NCBI RefSeq assembly: GCF_051195215.1
Contig: NZ_JBNAZM010000008.1
Location: 62,001-126,000 of the forward strand
Source: Arhodomonas sp051195215
GTDB lineage: Bacteria; Pseudomonadota; Gammaproteobacteria; Nitrococcales; Nitrococcaceae
DNA length: 64,000 nucleotides
Direction of reading: 5' to 3'
In this document: piece after piece, positions 1 to 7,368 of the stretch
Numbering within the stretch: the first letter of the stretch is position 1
How the letters are laid out: each line of letters opens with the position of its first letter
The notes under the pieces: generated by a model
The model's input: the letters and a program-made list of their open reading frames with translations, nothing else
Told to the model about the DNA's origin: nothing
The model's database searches: none
Program-made: the position numbers and the translations under genes

Positions 1-18
1 GCCAAGCGGTCGCCCTCC

Positions 19-1053
19 TCAGCCGGCGTCGCTGGATGCCTGCCAGACGTTGAGACCGCCGTCGGTCGCGTAGCGATCGATCTCGGCGAGCTCCTCTTCG
101 CTGAAGTCGAGACGCTCCAGTGCCTTCAGGCTGTCGGCGATCTGTGCCACCCGGCTCGCACCGATGATGGTGGAGGTTACCCGCGGGTCGCGAAGCACCC
201 AGGCGATCGCCATCTGCGCAAGCGTCTGTCCGCGGCGCTGGGCAATGGTATTCAGCGCGCGCACGTTCTCCAGGTTTTCCGGCGTGAGGAACGACTCGGA
301 GAACGCCTTGCCGGTCTTCACCCGGGAGTCCTCGGGCACACCGTCCAGGTACTTGTCGGTGAGCAGCCCCTGGGCGAGCGGCGAGAAGGCGATGCAGCCC
401 ATGCCCTCCTCGGCGAGCACGTCGAGCAGGCCATCGTCCTCGATCCAGCGGTTCAGCATGGAATACGACGGCTGGTGGATCAGGCAGGGCACGCCCATCT
501 CGCGCAGCAACGTCGCCGCCTCCGCGGTCTTGCGCGCGGAGTACGAGGAGATGCCCACGTACAAAGCCTTGCCCTGCTGCACCGCGCTCGCCAGCGCCCC
601 CATGGTCTCTTCCAGTGGCGTGTCCGCATCGAAGCGGTGGGAATAGAAAATGTCCACGTAGTCGAGGCCGAGGCGCGTGAGGGAGGCGTCCAGGCTGCCC
701 AGCAGATACTTGCGTGAACCGCCGAAGCCGTAGGGACCCGGCTGCATGCGGTAGCCCGCCTTGGTCGAGATCACGAGCTCTTCGCGATACGGCGCGAGCT
801 CGCGCTTGAGCAGCCGCCCCACGTTCTCTTCGGCCGCGCCCGGCGGAGGACCGTAATTATTGGCAAGGTCAAAATGGGTGACACCCTGATCGAACGCATA
901 GCAGAGCATCTCCCGGATTTCGTTGAACGGCTTGTCGCCGGCGAAATTCTGCCACAGGCCGAGGGAGATGCGCGGCAGCTGCAACCCGCTGCGGCCGCAG
1001 TGTGCGTAAGGCATGCGTTCGTAACGCGCTTCGTCCGCTAGATAGACCATCAT
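19..1053 (-). CDS. mgrA: Aldo/keto reductase, MgrA/YghZ-like
   Basis: A 344-residue NADPH-dependent aldo/keto reductase of the type that reduces L-glyceraldehyde 3-phosphate and methylglyoxal-like aldehydes in the cytosol. The TIM-barrel hallmarks are visible: the early GLWQNFAGD segment, THFDLANNYG with the catalytic Asp/Tyr region, STKAGYRMQPGPYG typical of the YghZ branch, DYVDIFYSHR with the active-site His, and a C-terminal IIGASR cofactor-binding stretch. Length matches the family (about 345). Two Met codons stand together at the start; the second is equally possible. It is divergent from the truncated haemoglobin gene across a 138-base gap. The subfamily call is good; the physiological substrate is inferred. 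Confidence 0.88.
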   Translation of the reverse strand: MMVYLADEARYERMPYAHCGRSGLQLPRISLGLWQNFAGDKPFNEIREMLCYAFDQGVTHFDLANNYGPPPGAAEENVGRLLKRELAPYREELVISTKAGYRMQPGPYGFGGSRKYLLGSLDASLTRLGLDYVDIFYSHRFDADTPLEETMGALASAVQQGKALYVGISSYSARKTAEAATLLREMGVPCLIHQPSYSMLNRWIEDDGLLDVLAEEGMGCIAFSPLAQGLLTDKYLDGVPEDSRVKTGKAFSESFLTPENLENVRALNTIAQRRGQTLAQMAIAWVLRDPRVTSTIIGASRVAQIADSLKALERLDFSEEELAEIDRYATDGGLNVWQASSDAG

Positions 1054-1156
1054 CTCCTCCTCGGCCTGGTACGCAAAGTGTGTCGCATACTACCAGTCCA
1101 TCCCCGGCATTGGTGCACACCACGGGGCACCGGTGGACGTTGTCGCCGTGTCGTGC

Positions 1157-1177
1157 AAACATGGATTTTCCATATTG
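1157..1177. promoter_or_regulatory. Dyad upstream of truncated haemoglobin gene (possible NsrR-like site)
   Basis: ATGGA at 1161-1165 and TCCAT at 1169-1173 form an inverted repeat around TTT, with flanking AA and TT also pairing. The left arm AACATGGATTT matches 9 of 11 bases of the NsrR half-site as I remember it (AAGATGCATTT), but the arms are closer together than in the classical 11-1-11 site. It lies 15-35 bases before the haemoglobin start. Nitric-oxide control would make sense for this gene but is only inferred. Confidence 0.3.
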
Positions 1178-1191
1178 ATTCGGAGTGCCCC

Positions 1192-1605
1192 GTGCCGGAA
1201 CGCCTGCGTGACACCCACGAACAGATCGGACACGCGCGGATCCGCGCGGTCGTCGACGACTTCTACGACCGAATCCAGCGCCACCCCACCCTCGCCGAGC
1301 CGTTCCGCCGGGTGACCGACTGGCCCGAGCACAAGGCACGCCTGACCCACTTCTGGTGGCTGTCTCTCGGCGGCGAACGTTACCGTGACGACGAGTTCCG
1401 CGTCGGACCGGCGCACATGAGCCTCGGCATCACCGATGCGCTGGTGGATGACTGGCTGGCCCTCTTTCGTGCTGTGCTCGACGACCATCTGCCCGGCGAG
1501 CTCGCCGAAGCCTGGTTCGCCCGCGCTGAGCACATGGGCCGCTCCATCCGCATGCTCGCCCAGTTCTCGCCGGATACGCTGGTACCGAACGCCCGCCGCG
1601 CCTGA
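1192..1605 (+). CDS. Group III truncated haemoglobin
   Basis: A 137-residue cytosolic haem protein of the group III (P) truncated globins, which are linked to nitric oxide or oxygen handling. Visible marks are VVDDFYDRIQ near residue 20, the aromatic run HFWWLSLGG in the E-helix region, and AHMSLGITDALVDDWLALF, which carries the presumed proximal His. I chose the GTG at 1192 because CGGAG lies 6 bases before it and the globin homology begins at once; the frame stays open to 1078, but that extension is Cys/Arg-rich and unlike globins. uraA follows 133 bases downstream. The family is confident; substrate and redox partner cannot be read from sequence. Confidence 0.85.
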   Translation: MPERLRDTHEQIGHARIRAVVDDFYDRIQRHPTLAEPFRRVTDWPEHKARLTHFWWLSLGGERYRDDEFRVGPAHMSLGITDALVDDWLALFRAVLDDHLPGELAEAWFARAEHMGRSIRMLAQFSPDTLVPNARRA

Positions 1606-1738
1606 TACGCCGCATCATCGACCGGTTCCGGGCGTTGCGCCCCCCGGGGCGGCCCGGCACCATTGCGCCCCAACCGGATTCCACCCTTGGGATCACTGCA
1701 CGCGTGCGAACGCACGATACGTTGGGGGGCAACACTGC

Positions 1739-2998
1739 ATGCACGATAACGATTCCACTCGGCAACCCGTGTGGCGACAGGCGCTCGCGGGCTCACAAAT
1801 GTTGTTGGTCGCATTCGGGGCTCTGGTGCTCATGCCCCTGATCACGGGCCTGGACCCGAACGTGGCGTTGTTCACCGCAGGCGCCGGCACCCTCCTCTTC
1901 CAGCTCGTCACAAGCCGGCAGGTGCCGGTGTTTCTCGCCTCGTCATTTGCCTTCATTGCCCCGATCATCGCCGCCAAGCAGCAGTTCGGCCTGGCTGCCA
2001 CCATGGGCTCGCTGATGGCGGCTGGTCTGTTCTACATCGCGCTGGCCGGCGCGGTGCGCGCCCGAGGATCCGGTTTCATCAACCGCTACCTGCCGCCGGT
2101 GGTGATCGCACCGGTTATCATGGTGATCGGCCTGGGACTCGCCCCCACGGCGGTCCACATGGCAATGGGGCAAAGCGGCGACGGCGCCGATCAGCTGGTG
2201 CCCTATGCCGACGCCATGGTCATTTCCATGACCTCGCTCGTGGTGACCATCGTCGTCGCCGTGCTGGGCCGCGGCCTGCTGCGGCTGATCCCGATCCTGT
2301 TCGGCGTGGTGGCCGGCTATGTGCTGAGCTTCTTCTACGGCGTCGTCGACACCACCACCATTGCCGAAGCCCAGTGGCTCACGGTACCGGCGTTCACGGC
2401 GCCCGCATTCGACTGGCGTGCCATCGCGTTCATGCTGCCGGTGGCGATTGCCCCGGCGATCGAGCACATCGGCGACGTGCTCGCCATCGGCACCGTCACC
2501 GGGCGCGATTACATCCAGCGCCCGGGGCTGCATCGCACGCTGCTCGGCGACGGACTCGCCACCTCGGCCGCCGCGGCGCTCGGCGGACCGCCGAACACGA
2601 CGTACTCGGAAGTGACCGGCGCGGTGATGCTCACGCGCAATTTCGATCCCCGTGTGATGACCTGGGCGGCGGCGTTCGCCGTCGCACTGGCGTTCATCGG
2701 CAAGTTCGGCGCCGTGCTCCAGAGCATTCCCGTGCCCGTGATGGGCGGCATTCTCTGCCTGCTCTTCGGCTCCATCGCGGTGGTGGGGCTGAACACCCTG
2801 ATCCGCCACCAGGTGGACCTTTCGGTCGCCCGCAATCTGGTGATCGTCGGCGTGACCCTGGTATTCGGCATCGGCGGCATGGCCTTCGGCCGCGGCGAGG
2901 TGGCGCTGGAAGGCATCGCGCTATGCAGCGTGGTGGCGGTGGCGCTCAACATCGTTCTGCCGAGCGCGCAGCGATGGCGGGAACACGCCCATTACTAA
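1739..2998 (+). CDS. uraA: Uracil/xanthine permease, NCS2 family
   Basis: A 419-residue inner-membrane nucleobase:cation symporter of the NCS2 (UraA/UacT) family. It begins with LAGSQMLLVAFGALVLMPLI, typical of transmembrane segment 1, and holds the substrate-binding stretch IAPAIEHIGDVLAIG (the conserved Glu of segment 8) and GGPPNTTYSEVTGAV (segment 10 with its NTT/Y motif). About 14 hydrophobic segments are visible. The ATG at 1739 follows a G-rich Shine-Dalgarno run; the frame continues upstream into the globin gene but without family similarity. The last codons are TAC-TAA, and that stop lies in the tip of repeat copy A, so the C-terminal end may have been reset by the insertion. Confidence 0.92.
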   Translation: MHDNDSTRQPVWRQALAGSQMLLVAFGALVLMPLITGLDPNVALFTAGAGTLLFQLVTSRQVPVFLASSFAFIAPIIAAKQQFGLAATMGSLMAAGLFYIALAGAVRARGSGFINRYLPPVVIAPVIMVIGLGLAPTAVHMAMGQSGDGADQLVPYADAMVISMTSLVVTIVVAVLGRGLLRLIPILFGVVAGYVLSFFYGVVDTTTIAEAQWLTVPAFTAPAFDWRAIAFMLPVAIAPAIEHIGDVLAIGTVTGRDYIQRPGLHRTLLGDGLATSAAAALGGPPNTTYSEVTGAVMLTRNFDPRVMTWAAAFAVALAFIGKFGAVLQSIPVPVMGGILCLLFGSIAVVGLNTLIRHQVDLSVARNLVIVGVTLVFGIGGMAFGRGEVALEGIALCSVVAVALNIVLPSAQRWREHAHY

Positions 2999-3252
2999 CC
3001 TTTCGACAAGTATCGCCATGACTCGGCGTTCTTCAGCGCGCCTGTTCGCTTCGACACGGCTCGTCGGTATGCCGCCACAATGGGCTCGCGACATCCCGAG
3101 TCAGTGGCCTCGATGATCAGGGGCGCGAGGCGCGCGGTGTAGCAAGATCTGCATGACGACGAGCGACGCTGCCCACAGGCGCGCCGACGAGCGCCCAAAG
3201 GGCGCCGTTGTGCAGCTCTGAGGCATGGCAATACTTGTCGATAGGTTAGGAA
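2992..3252 (+). repeat. MITE-like intergenic repeat, copy A
   Basis: A 261-base non-coding element with imperfect terminal inverted repeats (2992-3020 against 3224-3252; mismatches at only a few places). The left tip TTACTAACC includes the TAA stop of uraA. The interior holds the core GGCGCGAGGCGCGCGGTGTAGC (3120-3141 region) followed by a small TGTAGC/TGCA hairpin and a GCCCACAGGCGCG block, shared with copy C near 47.2 kb and in part with copy B near 26.2 kb. There is no open frame with coding character. The element lies just before the tRNA-Ala terminator. Confidence 0.8.
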
Positions 3253-3269
3253 GCGGGGGCGGAACGAAG

Positions 3270-3299
3270 AAAGGGGCGGCCGTCGACGGCCGCCCCTTT
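3270..3299 (-). terminator. Terminator after tRNA-Ala
   Basis: A perfect 30-base self-complementary sequence: AAAGGGGCGGCCG, centre TCGA, CGGCCGCCCCTTT. Read on the minus strand it lies 11 bases after the tRNA and is followed by CTTCGTT, a weak T-rich tail. It probably ends the tRNA transcript. Confidence 0.75.
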
Positions 3300-3309
3300 C
3301 TCATCTGTT

Positions 3310-3385
3310 TGGTGGAGCTAGGCGGGATCGAACCGCCGACCTCCTGCATGCCATGCAGGCGCTCTCCCAGCTGAGCTATAGCCCC
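3310..3385 (-). tRNA. tRNA-Ala (anticodon GGC)
   Basis: A 76-base tRNA on the minus strand starting GGGGCTATAGCTCAGCTGGG, with anticodon stem CCTGC/GCAGG and loop ATGGCAT (anticodon GGC, codons GCC/GCU), T-loop GGTTCGATCCC, acceptor ending CTCCA, and an encoded CCA. No integrase or duplicated 3' end lies nearby, so there is no sign of use as an attachment site. Confidence 0.97.
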
Positions 3386-3403
3386 TCTTGTGCTGAAGGC
3401 GAA

Positions 3404-3432
3404 ACTCTACCGATCCCCCCTGGATTTCGCAA
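3404..3432 (-). promoter_or_regulatory. Promoter of tRNA-Ala
   Basis: On the minus strand TTGCGA (3432-3427) is followed after exactly 17 bases by TAGAGT (3409-3404), a good sigma-70 match placed so that transcription would begin about 10-15 bases before the tRNA. Confidence 0.6.
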
Positions 3433-3455
3433 CCCCGGAACTGCGACTGCTCCAA

Positions 3456-3493
3456 GCGCAACGCAAACGTTTGCGCAAACGTTTGCGTTGCGC
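3456..3493. promoter_or_regulatory. Tandem RbsR (LacI-family) operators in one 38-base palindrome
   Basis: Two adjacent copies of GCAAACGTTTGC (3463-3474 and 3475-3486), each a perfect LacI/GalR-type operator with central CG, sit inside a larger perfect palindrome running from 3456 to 3493. The palindrome is 56 bases before rbsD. TTGCGC at 3471 and TACGGT at 3494, 17 bases apart, could be a promoter overlapping the operators. The only LacI-family gene in reach is rbsR in the same operon, so ribose-responsive autoregulation is the natural reading. Confidence 0.8.
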
Positions 3494-3548
3494 TACGGTC
3501 TTAGCCACAACCTTTGACATCACAATAGTCACTTGGGAGGAGAGCCGG

Positions 3549-3968
3549 GTGAGAAAGCACGGCCTGTTGAACGCCCCGCTTGCTCGCGTGGTCGCGGAGA
3601 TGGGGCACACGGATACACTCGCCATCGCCGATGCGGGCCTGCCGATCCCGCCGGGCACACCGCGCATCGATCTCGCCGTCCGGCCCGGCGTTCCCGGCTT
3701 TGTCGACGTGCTCGAAGCCGTGCTCGACGAGCTTTGCGTCGAGCGGGCGTTGCTGGCCACGGAGATGAAGACGGCGAGCCCCGGCCTGCACGACGTCACC
3801 ACGGAACGGCTCGCCGGGGCCGTCGCGGGTATCGACACCGGAGCGCACGTCGATTATCTCGACCACGACGTGTTCAAGGTGCGCCTCGCCGGCGCCCGGG
3901 CTGTCGTCCGCACGGGTGAGTGCACGCCTTTCGCGAACGTGCTGCTCACCAGCGGCGTACCCTTCTGA
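3549..3968 (+). CDS. rbsD: D-ribose pyranase
   Basis: A 139-residue enzyme that interconverts beta-pyranose and beta-furanose forms of D-ribose so that ribokinase gets its substrate. The start RKHGLLNAPLARVVAEMGHTD is the family signature, with the catalytic His of GHTD; the end carries TGECTPFANVLL, also diagnostic. The start is GTG at 3549, with GGGAGG 8-9 bases before it. It is the first gene of the ribose operon, 8 bases ahead of rbsA, and lies directly downstream of the double operator. Length and motifs are complete. Confidence 0.96.
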   Translation: MRKHGLLNAPLARVVAEMGHTDTLAIADAGLPIPPGTPRIDLAVRPGVPGFVDVLEAVLDELCVERALLATEMKTASPGLHDVTTERLAGAVAGIDTGAHVDYLDHDVFKVRLAGARAVVRTGECTPFANVLLTSGVPF

Positions 3969-3975
3969 TCGCGCC

Positions 3976-5484
3976 ATGGCCCTGCTCGAACTGACCGGTA
4001 TCAGCAAGGCATTCTCCGGCGTGAAGGTTCTCCAGGATGTGGATTTTCACCTGGAGGCCGGCCGGGTACATGCCCTCGCGGGGGAGAATGGCGCGGGCAA
4101 GTCCACGCTGATGAAGATACTGGCCGGCATTCATCGCGCCGACGCTGGCACCATGCGCCTCGACGGCGAACCGGTGAGCTTCGCCAATCCCCGTGAGGCG
4201 ATGGACGCCGGCATCGCCACGATCCACCAGGAACTCAACCTGGTGCCAACGCTCAGCGCCGGGGAGAACATTTTTCTCGGCCGCGAACCGAGGACCCCAC
4301 TCGGGACGATCGCCTGGCGACGGCTATTCGCCGAGGCCGATGAGCTACTCGACGCCCTCGAGCAGCCCATCGATCCGCGCGCGCCGGTTTCGCAGCTCGC
4401 GGTCGGCCAGCAACAGATGGTGGAGATCGCCCGGGCGCTATCCATCGATGCGCGCATCATCATCATGGACGAGCCCACCGACGCGCTCACCGACGTGGAA
4501 ACACGCATCCTCCAGGGAGTCATCCGGCGTTTGCGCCACAACGGCAAGGCGGTGGTGTTCATCAGCCACCGACTCGCGGAGATTTTCGACCTGTGCGACA
4601 GCATCGCGGTGCTTCGTGACGGCCGTCTGGTACACGAAGGACCGACCACCTCCCTCGACGAGGACGCACTCATCCAGCACATGGTCGGCCGCGAGCTTGC
4701 TGACCGTTACCCCTACGAGTCGGCGGAGCCCGGCCCGGTGAAGGTCCGGGTAGACGGCCTGTGTGCGCCCGGCGTCCAGGACGTGACGTTCGAAGCCCGC
4801 GCCGGCGAGGTCGTGGGCTTCGGTGGCCTGATGGGTGCCGGGCGTACGGAAATGGCCAAGGCGATCTGCGGCGAAGCCCGCATCCACGCCGGGCGTATCG
4901 AAGTCGACGGCCGCGCGTGTCGCCCCCGTTCACCGCGTGACGGGCTGCGCGCGGGCATCGTCTACGTGCCCGAGGACCGCAAGCAGGAGGGGCTATTGCT
5001 CGCCCAGTCCGTGGCCATGAACCTCTCGCTCACCGCCCTGCCTCGCTTCTCGCGCCTCGGGGTCATCGACCACGGCGCGGAGAACCAGGCGGTGGCGGAC
5101 GCGGTCACCCGATTCCACGTCAAGGTAGCCGACACCGCCAACCCGCTGGAGACACTCTCGGGGGGTAACCAGCAGAAGGTCTCGCTCGCCAAGGCGCTTA
5201 TGCCGGAACCGGAAATCGTCATTCTCGACGAGCCCACACGTGGCGTCGACGTGGGCGCCAAGCGCGAGATCTATCTGCTGATCAACGCGCTCAAGCGTCA
5301 GGGCAAGTGTGTCCTGCTGATCTCCTCGGACATGCCGGAGCTGCTCGGCATCGCCGACCGCGTGATCGTGCTCGCCGGCGGGCGCGTGAGCGCCGAATAC
5401 CCCCGCGACGAGGCGACCCAGGAGCGCATCATGGGCGCCGCCGCCGACTTTCCCACGAACCCGCAACCAGGCCCTGAGACATGA
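3976..5484 (+). CDS. rbsA: Ribose ABC transporter, ATP-binding protein
   Basis: A 502-residue double ATPase of the sugar ABC importers. The N-terminal domain has Walker A GENGAGKST near residue 38, signature AVGQQQ and Walker B IIIMDEPTDAL. The C-terminal domain has the usual degenerate Walker A (GGLMGAGRTE) with signature LSGGNQQK and ILDEPTRGVD. This asymmetry is normal for RbsA. The frame is open upstream to 3916 within rbsD, but the ATG at 3976 fits family alignments. The stop overlaps the start of rbsC (ATGA), implying translational coupling. Confidence 0.96.
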   Translation: MALLELTGISKAFSGVKVLQDVDFHLEAGRVHALAGENGAGKSTLMKILAGIHRADAGTMRLDGEPVSFANPREAMDAGIATIHQELNLVPTLSAGENIFLGREPRTPLGTIAWRRLFAEADELLDALEQPIDPRAPVSQLAVGQQQMVEIARALSIDARIIIMDEPTDALTDVETRILQGVIRRLRHNGKAVVFISHRLAEIFDLCDSIAVLRDGRLVHEGPTTSLDEDALIQHMVGRELADRYPYESAEPGPVKVRVDGLCAPGVQDVTFEARAGEVVGFGGLMGAGRTEMAKAICGEARIHAGRIEVDGRACRPRSPRDGLRAGIVYVPEDRKQEGLLLAQSVAMNLSLTALPRFSRLGVIDHGAENQAVADAVTRFHVKVADTANPLETLSGGNQQKVSLAKALMPEPEIVILDEPTRGVDVGAKREIYLLINALKRQGKCVLLISSDMPELLGIADRVIVLAGGRVSAEYPRDEATQERIMGAAADFPTNPQPGPET

Positions 5485-6428
5485 ATGCCGCGACCCGCAC
5501 CCTGGTAGACAACAAGGCCCTGTTCGCACTCCTGCTGCTGGCGACGATCAGCGCCGTGCTCAGCCCGCACTTCTTCAGCGTGGACAACGCGCTCAACATC
5601 CTGCGGCAGACGAGCATCAACGCGATCATCGCGATGGGGGTCACCTTCGTGATCCTCACCGCGGGTATCGATCTCTCCGTTGGCTCGGTGCTCGCACTCA
5701 CCGGCGCATTCGCGGCGACGATGACTGCCTCGGGCCTTTCGGTGGCCGCGAGCGTACCGATCGCCCTGGCGTCCGGGGCGCTCATCGGGGCGGTCTCCGG
5801 GGTGGTGGTGGCTTACGGCCGCGTCCAGGCGTTCATTGCCACGCTGGTCGCCATGACCATGCTCCGGGGGGCGACACTGGTGTTCACCGACGGCCGCCCG
5901 GTAGGCATCGGCAGTACCGAGGCCGCCGACCTGTTCTGGTTCATCGGCGGTGGCTACTGGCTCGGCATCCCGGTGCCCATCTACCTCATGTTCGCGGTAT
6001 ACGCCGTGTGCTGGGCCGTACTTCACCACACCCGCTTCGGCCGCTACGTCTACGCCGTCGGCGGCAACGAGAAAGTCGCGCGACTGTCCGGTATCAACGT
6101 CAACGCCATCAAGATCGCGGTGTTCGCGGTCTCCGGCACCTGCGCCGCCCTCGCCGGCATCATCCTCACCGCGCGTCTGGGCTCGGCGCAACCGAACGCG
6201 GGCTTCGGCTATGAGCTCGACGCCATCGCCGCGGCGGTGATCGGCGGCACCAGCCTAATGGGTGGACGCGGCCGGATCTTCGGCACGCTGATCGGCGCTC
6301 TCGTCATCGGCGTGCTCAACAACGTCCTCAATATTCTGGACGTGTCCTCGTACTTCCAGATGATCGCCAAAGGCGCCGTCATTCTTCTGGCCGTCCTGGT
6401 GGACAGCCGTACCAAGCCGCAACAGTGA
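5481..6428 (+). CDS. rbsC: Ribose ABC transporter, permease
   Basis: A 315-residue inner-membrane permease of the BPD_transp_2 family. The conserved block GVTFVILTAGIDLSVGS and the late AAVIGGTSLMGGRGRIFGT loop, which contacts the ATPase, are both present, with about 8-10 hydrophobic segments. The start overlaps the rbsA stop by four bases. Together with RbsA and RbsB it forms the high-affinity ribose importer. Confidence 0.95.
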   Translation: MNAATRTLVDNKALFALLLLATISAVLSPHFFSVDNALNILRQTSINAIIAMGVTFVILTAGIDLSVGSVLALTGAFAATMTASGLSVAASVPIALASGALIGAVSGVVVAYGRVQAFIATLVAMTMLRGATLVFTDGRPVGIGSTEAADLFWFIGGGYWLGIPVPIYLMFAVYAVCWAVLHHTRFGRYVYAVGGNEKVARLSGINVNAIKIAVFAVSGTCAALAGIILTARLGSAQPNAGFGYELDAIAAAVIGGTSLMGGRGRIFGTLIGALVIGVLNNVLNILDVSSYFQMIAKGAVILLAVLVDSRTKPQQ

Positions 6429-6444
6429 TGGGAGGAGGAGAAGC

Positions 6445-7326
6445 ATGAAACGTACTGCCATAGCGGTAGCCGCCGCGCTCGGGATCGCCGCCGGGGGCAC
6501 CGGCAACGCCGCCGCAGCCGAGATCGCGCTGGTGGTCTCGACACTCAACAACCCGTTCTTCGTCACGCTCCAGGAGGGCGCGCAGGCGCAGGCGAAGGAG
6601 CTGGGCCATGAGCTCACCGTGCTCGATTCCCGCGACGACCCGGCGCGTGAGCTCTCCAACGTGGAGGACGCCGTGATCCAGGGTGTCGACGCCCTGCTCG
6701 TCAATCCCACCGACTCGAATGCCGTGGCATCGGCCGTACGCGCCGCCAACGCGCGGGACATTCCCGTGATCACGCTCGACCGCGCCGCCAACCGCGGTGA
6801 CGTGGTCGCGCATGTCGCCTCGGACAACGTGGAAGGCGGGCGCCTCGCCGGCGACTACGTTATTGATCAGCTCGACGGCGACGGCGAGGTCGTCCAGCTC
6901 GAAGGTGTGCCCGGGGCCTCGGCCACCCGCGACCGCGGCAAAGGCTTCATGGAGGCCATCTCCGATGCCGGCGGCATCGAGCTCGTCGCCAGCCAGCCAG
7001 CGGAGTTCAACCGCACCAAAGGCATGAACGTCATGGAAAACCTGCTGCAGGCCCATGACGACATCGATGCCGTGTTCGCCCAGAATGACGAGATGGCGCT
7101 GGGCGCCGTGCGTGCCATCGAGGCGAGCGGCCGTGACATCATGGTGGTCGGGTTCGACGGCACCGACGACGGCGTCGCCGCGGTCGAGGATGGCAGCATG
7201 GCCGCCACGGTCGCCCAGCAAGCCGGACGTATCGGTGAGCTCGGCGTGACCACGGCGGACCGGGTGCTCGCCGGGGATAACGTCGAGGACTACATCCCCG
7301 TGCCCCTCAAACTCGTCACCGAATAG
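6445..7326 (+). CDS. rbsB: Ribose-binding periplasmic protein
   Basis: A 293-residue periplasmic substrate-binding protein. It has a Sec signal peptide (MKRTAIAVAAALG..., cleavage near NAAAA-E at about residue 25), then IALVVSTLNNPFFVTLQEG, a ribose-contacting start typical of RbsB, ITLDRAANRGDVVAHVASDN, FNRTKGMNVMENLLQ and DAVFAQNDEMALGA, all close to E. coli RbsB in pattern. A strong GGGAGGAGG ribosome-binding site precedes it. A stable hairpin follows the gene, likely protecting the abundant rbsB message. Confidence 0.95.
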   Translation: MKRTAIAVAAALGIAAGGTGNAAAAEIALVVSTLNNPFFVTLQEGAQAQAKELGHELTVLDSRDDPARELSNVEDAVIQGVDALLVNPTDSNAVASAVRAANARDIPVITLDRAANRGDVVAHVASDNVEGGRLAGDYVIDQLDGDGEVVQLEGVPGASATRDRGKGFMEAISDAGGIELVASQPAEFNRTKGMNVMENLLQAHDDIDAVFAQNDEMALGAVRAIEASGRDIMVVGFDGTDDGVAAVEDGSMAATVAQQAGRIGELGVTTADRVLAGDNVEDYIPVPLKLVTE

Positions 7327-7335
7327 GCTCGTACC

Positions 7336-7358
7336 GGGGCGGCGCATCGCGCCGCCCC
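7336..7358 (+). terminator. Hairpin between rbsB and rbsR
   Basis: GGGGCGGCGC pairs with GCGCCGCCCC around an ATC loop, a perfect 10-base stem, followed by C/A-rich sequence without a T-run. It is more likely an intra-operon message-stabilising or partial-termination hairpin than a full terminator. Confidence 0.55.
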
Positions 7359-7368
7359 CCACCGCACC

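Noticed and set aside
2992..3252. Repeat elements as insertion sequences with a transposase
   Set aside because: Each is only about 260 bases and the short open frames inside are Arg/Cys-rich and not shared between copies, so they are at most non-autonomous.
3310..3385. tRNA-Ala as an integration site for a genomic island
   Set aside because: No integrase and no second copy of the tRNA 3' end in the window; neighbours are ordinary operons.
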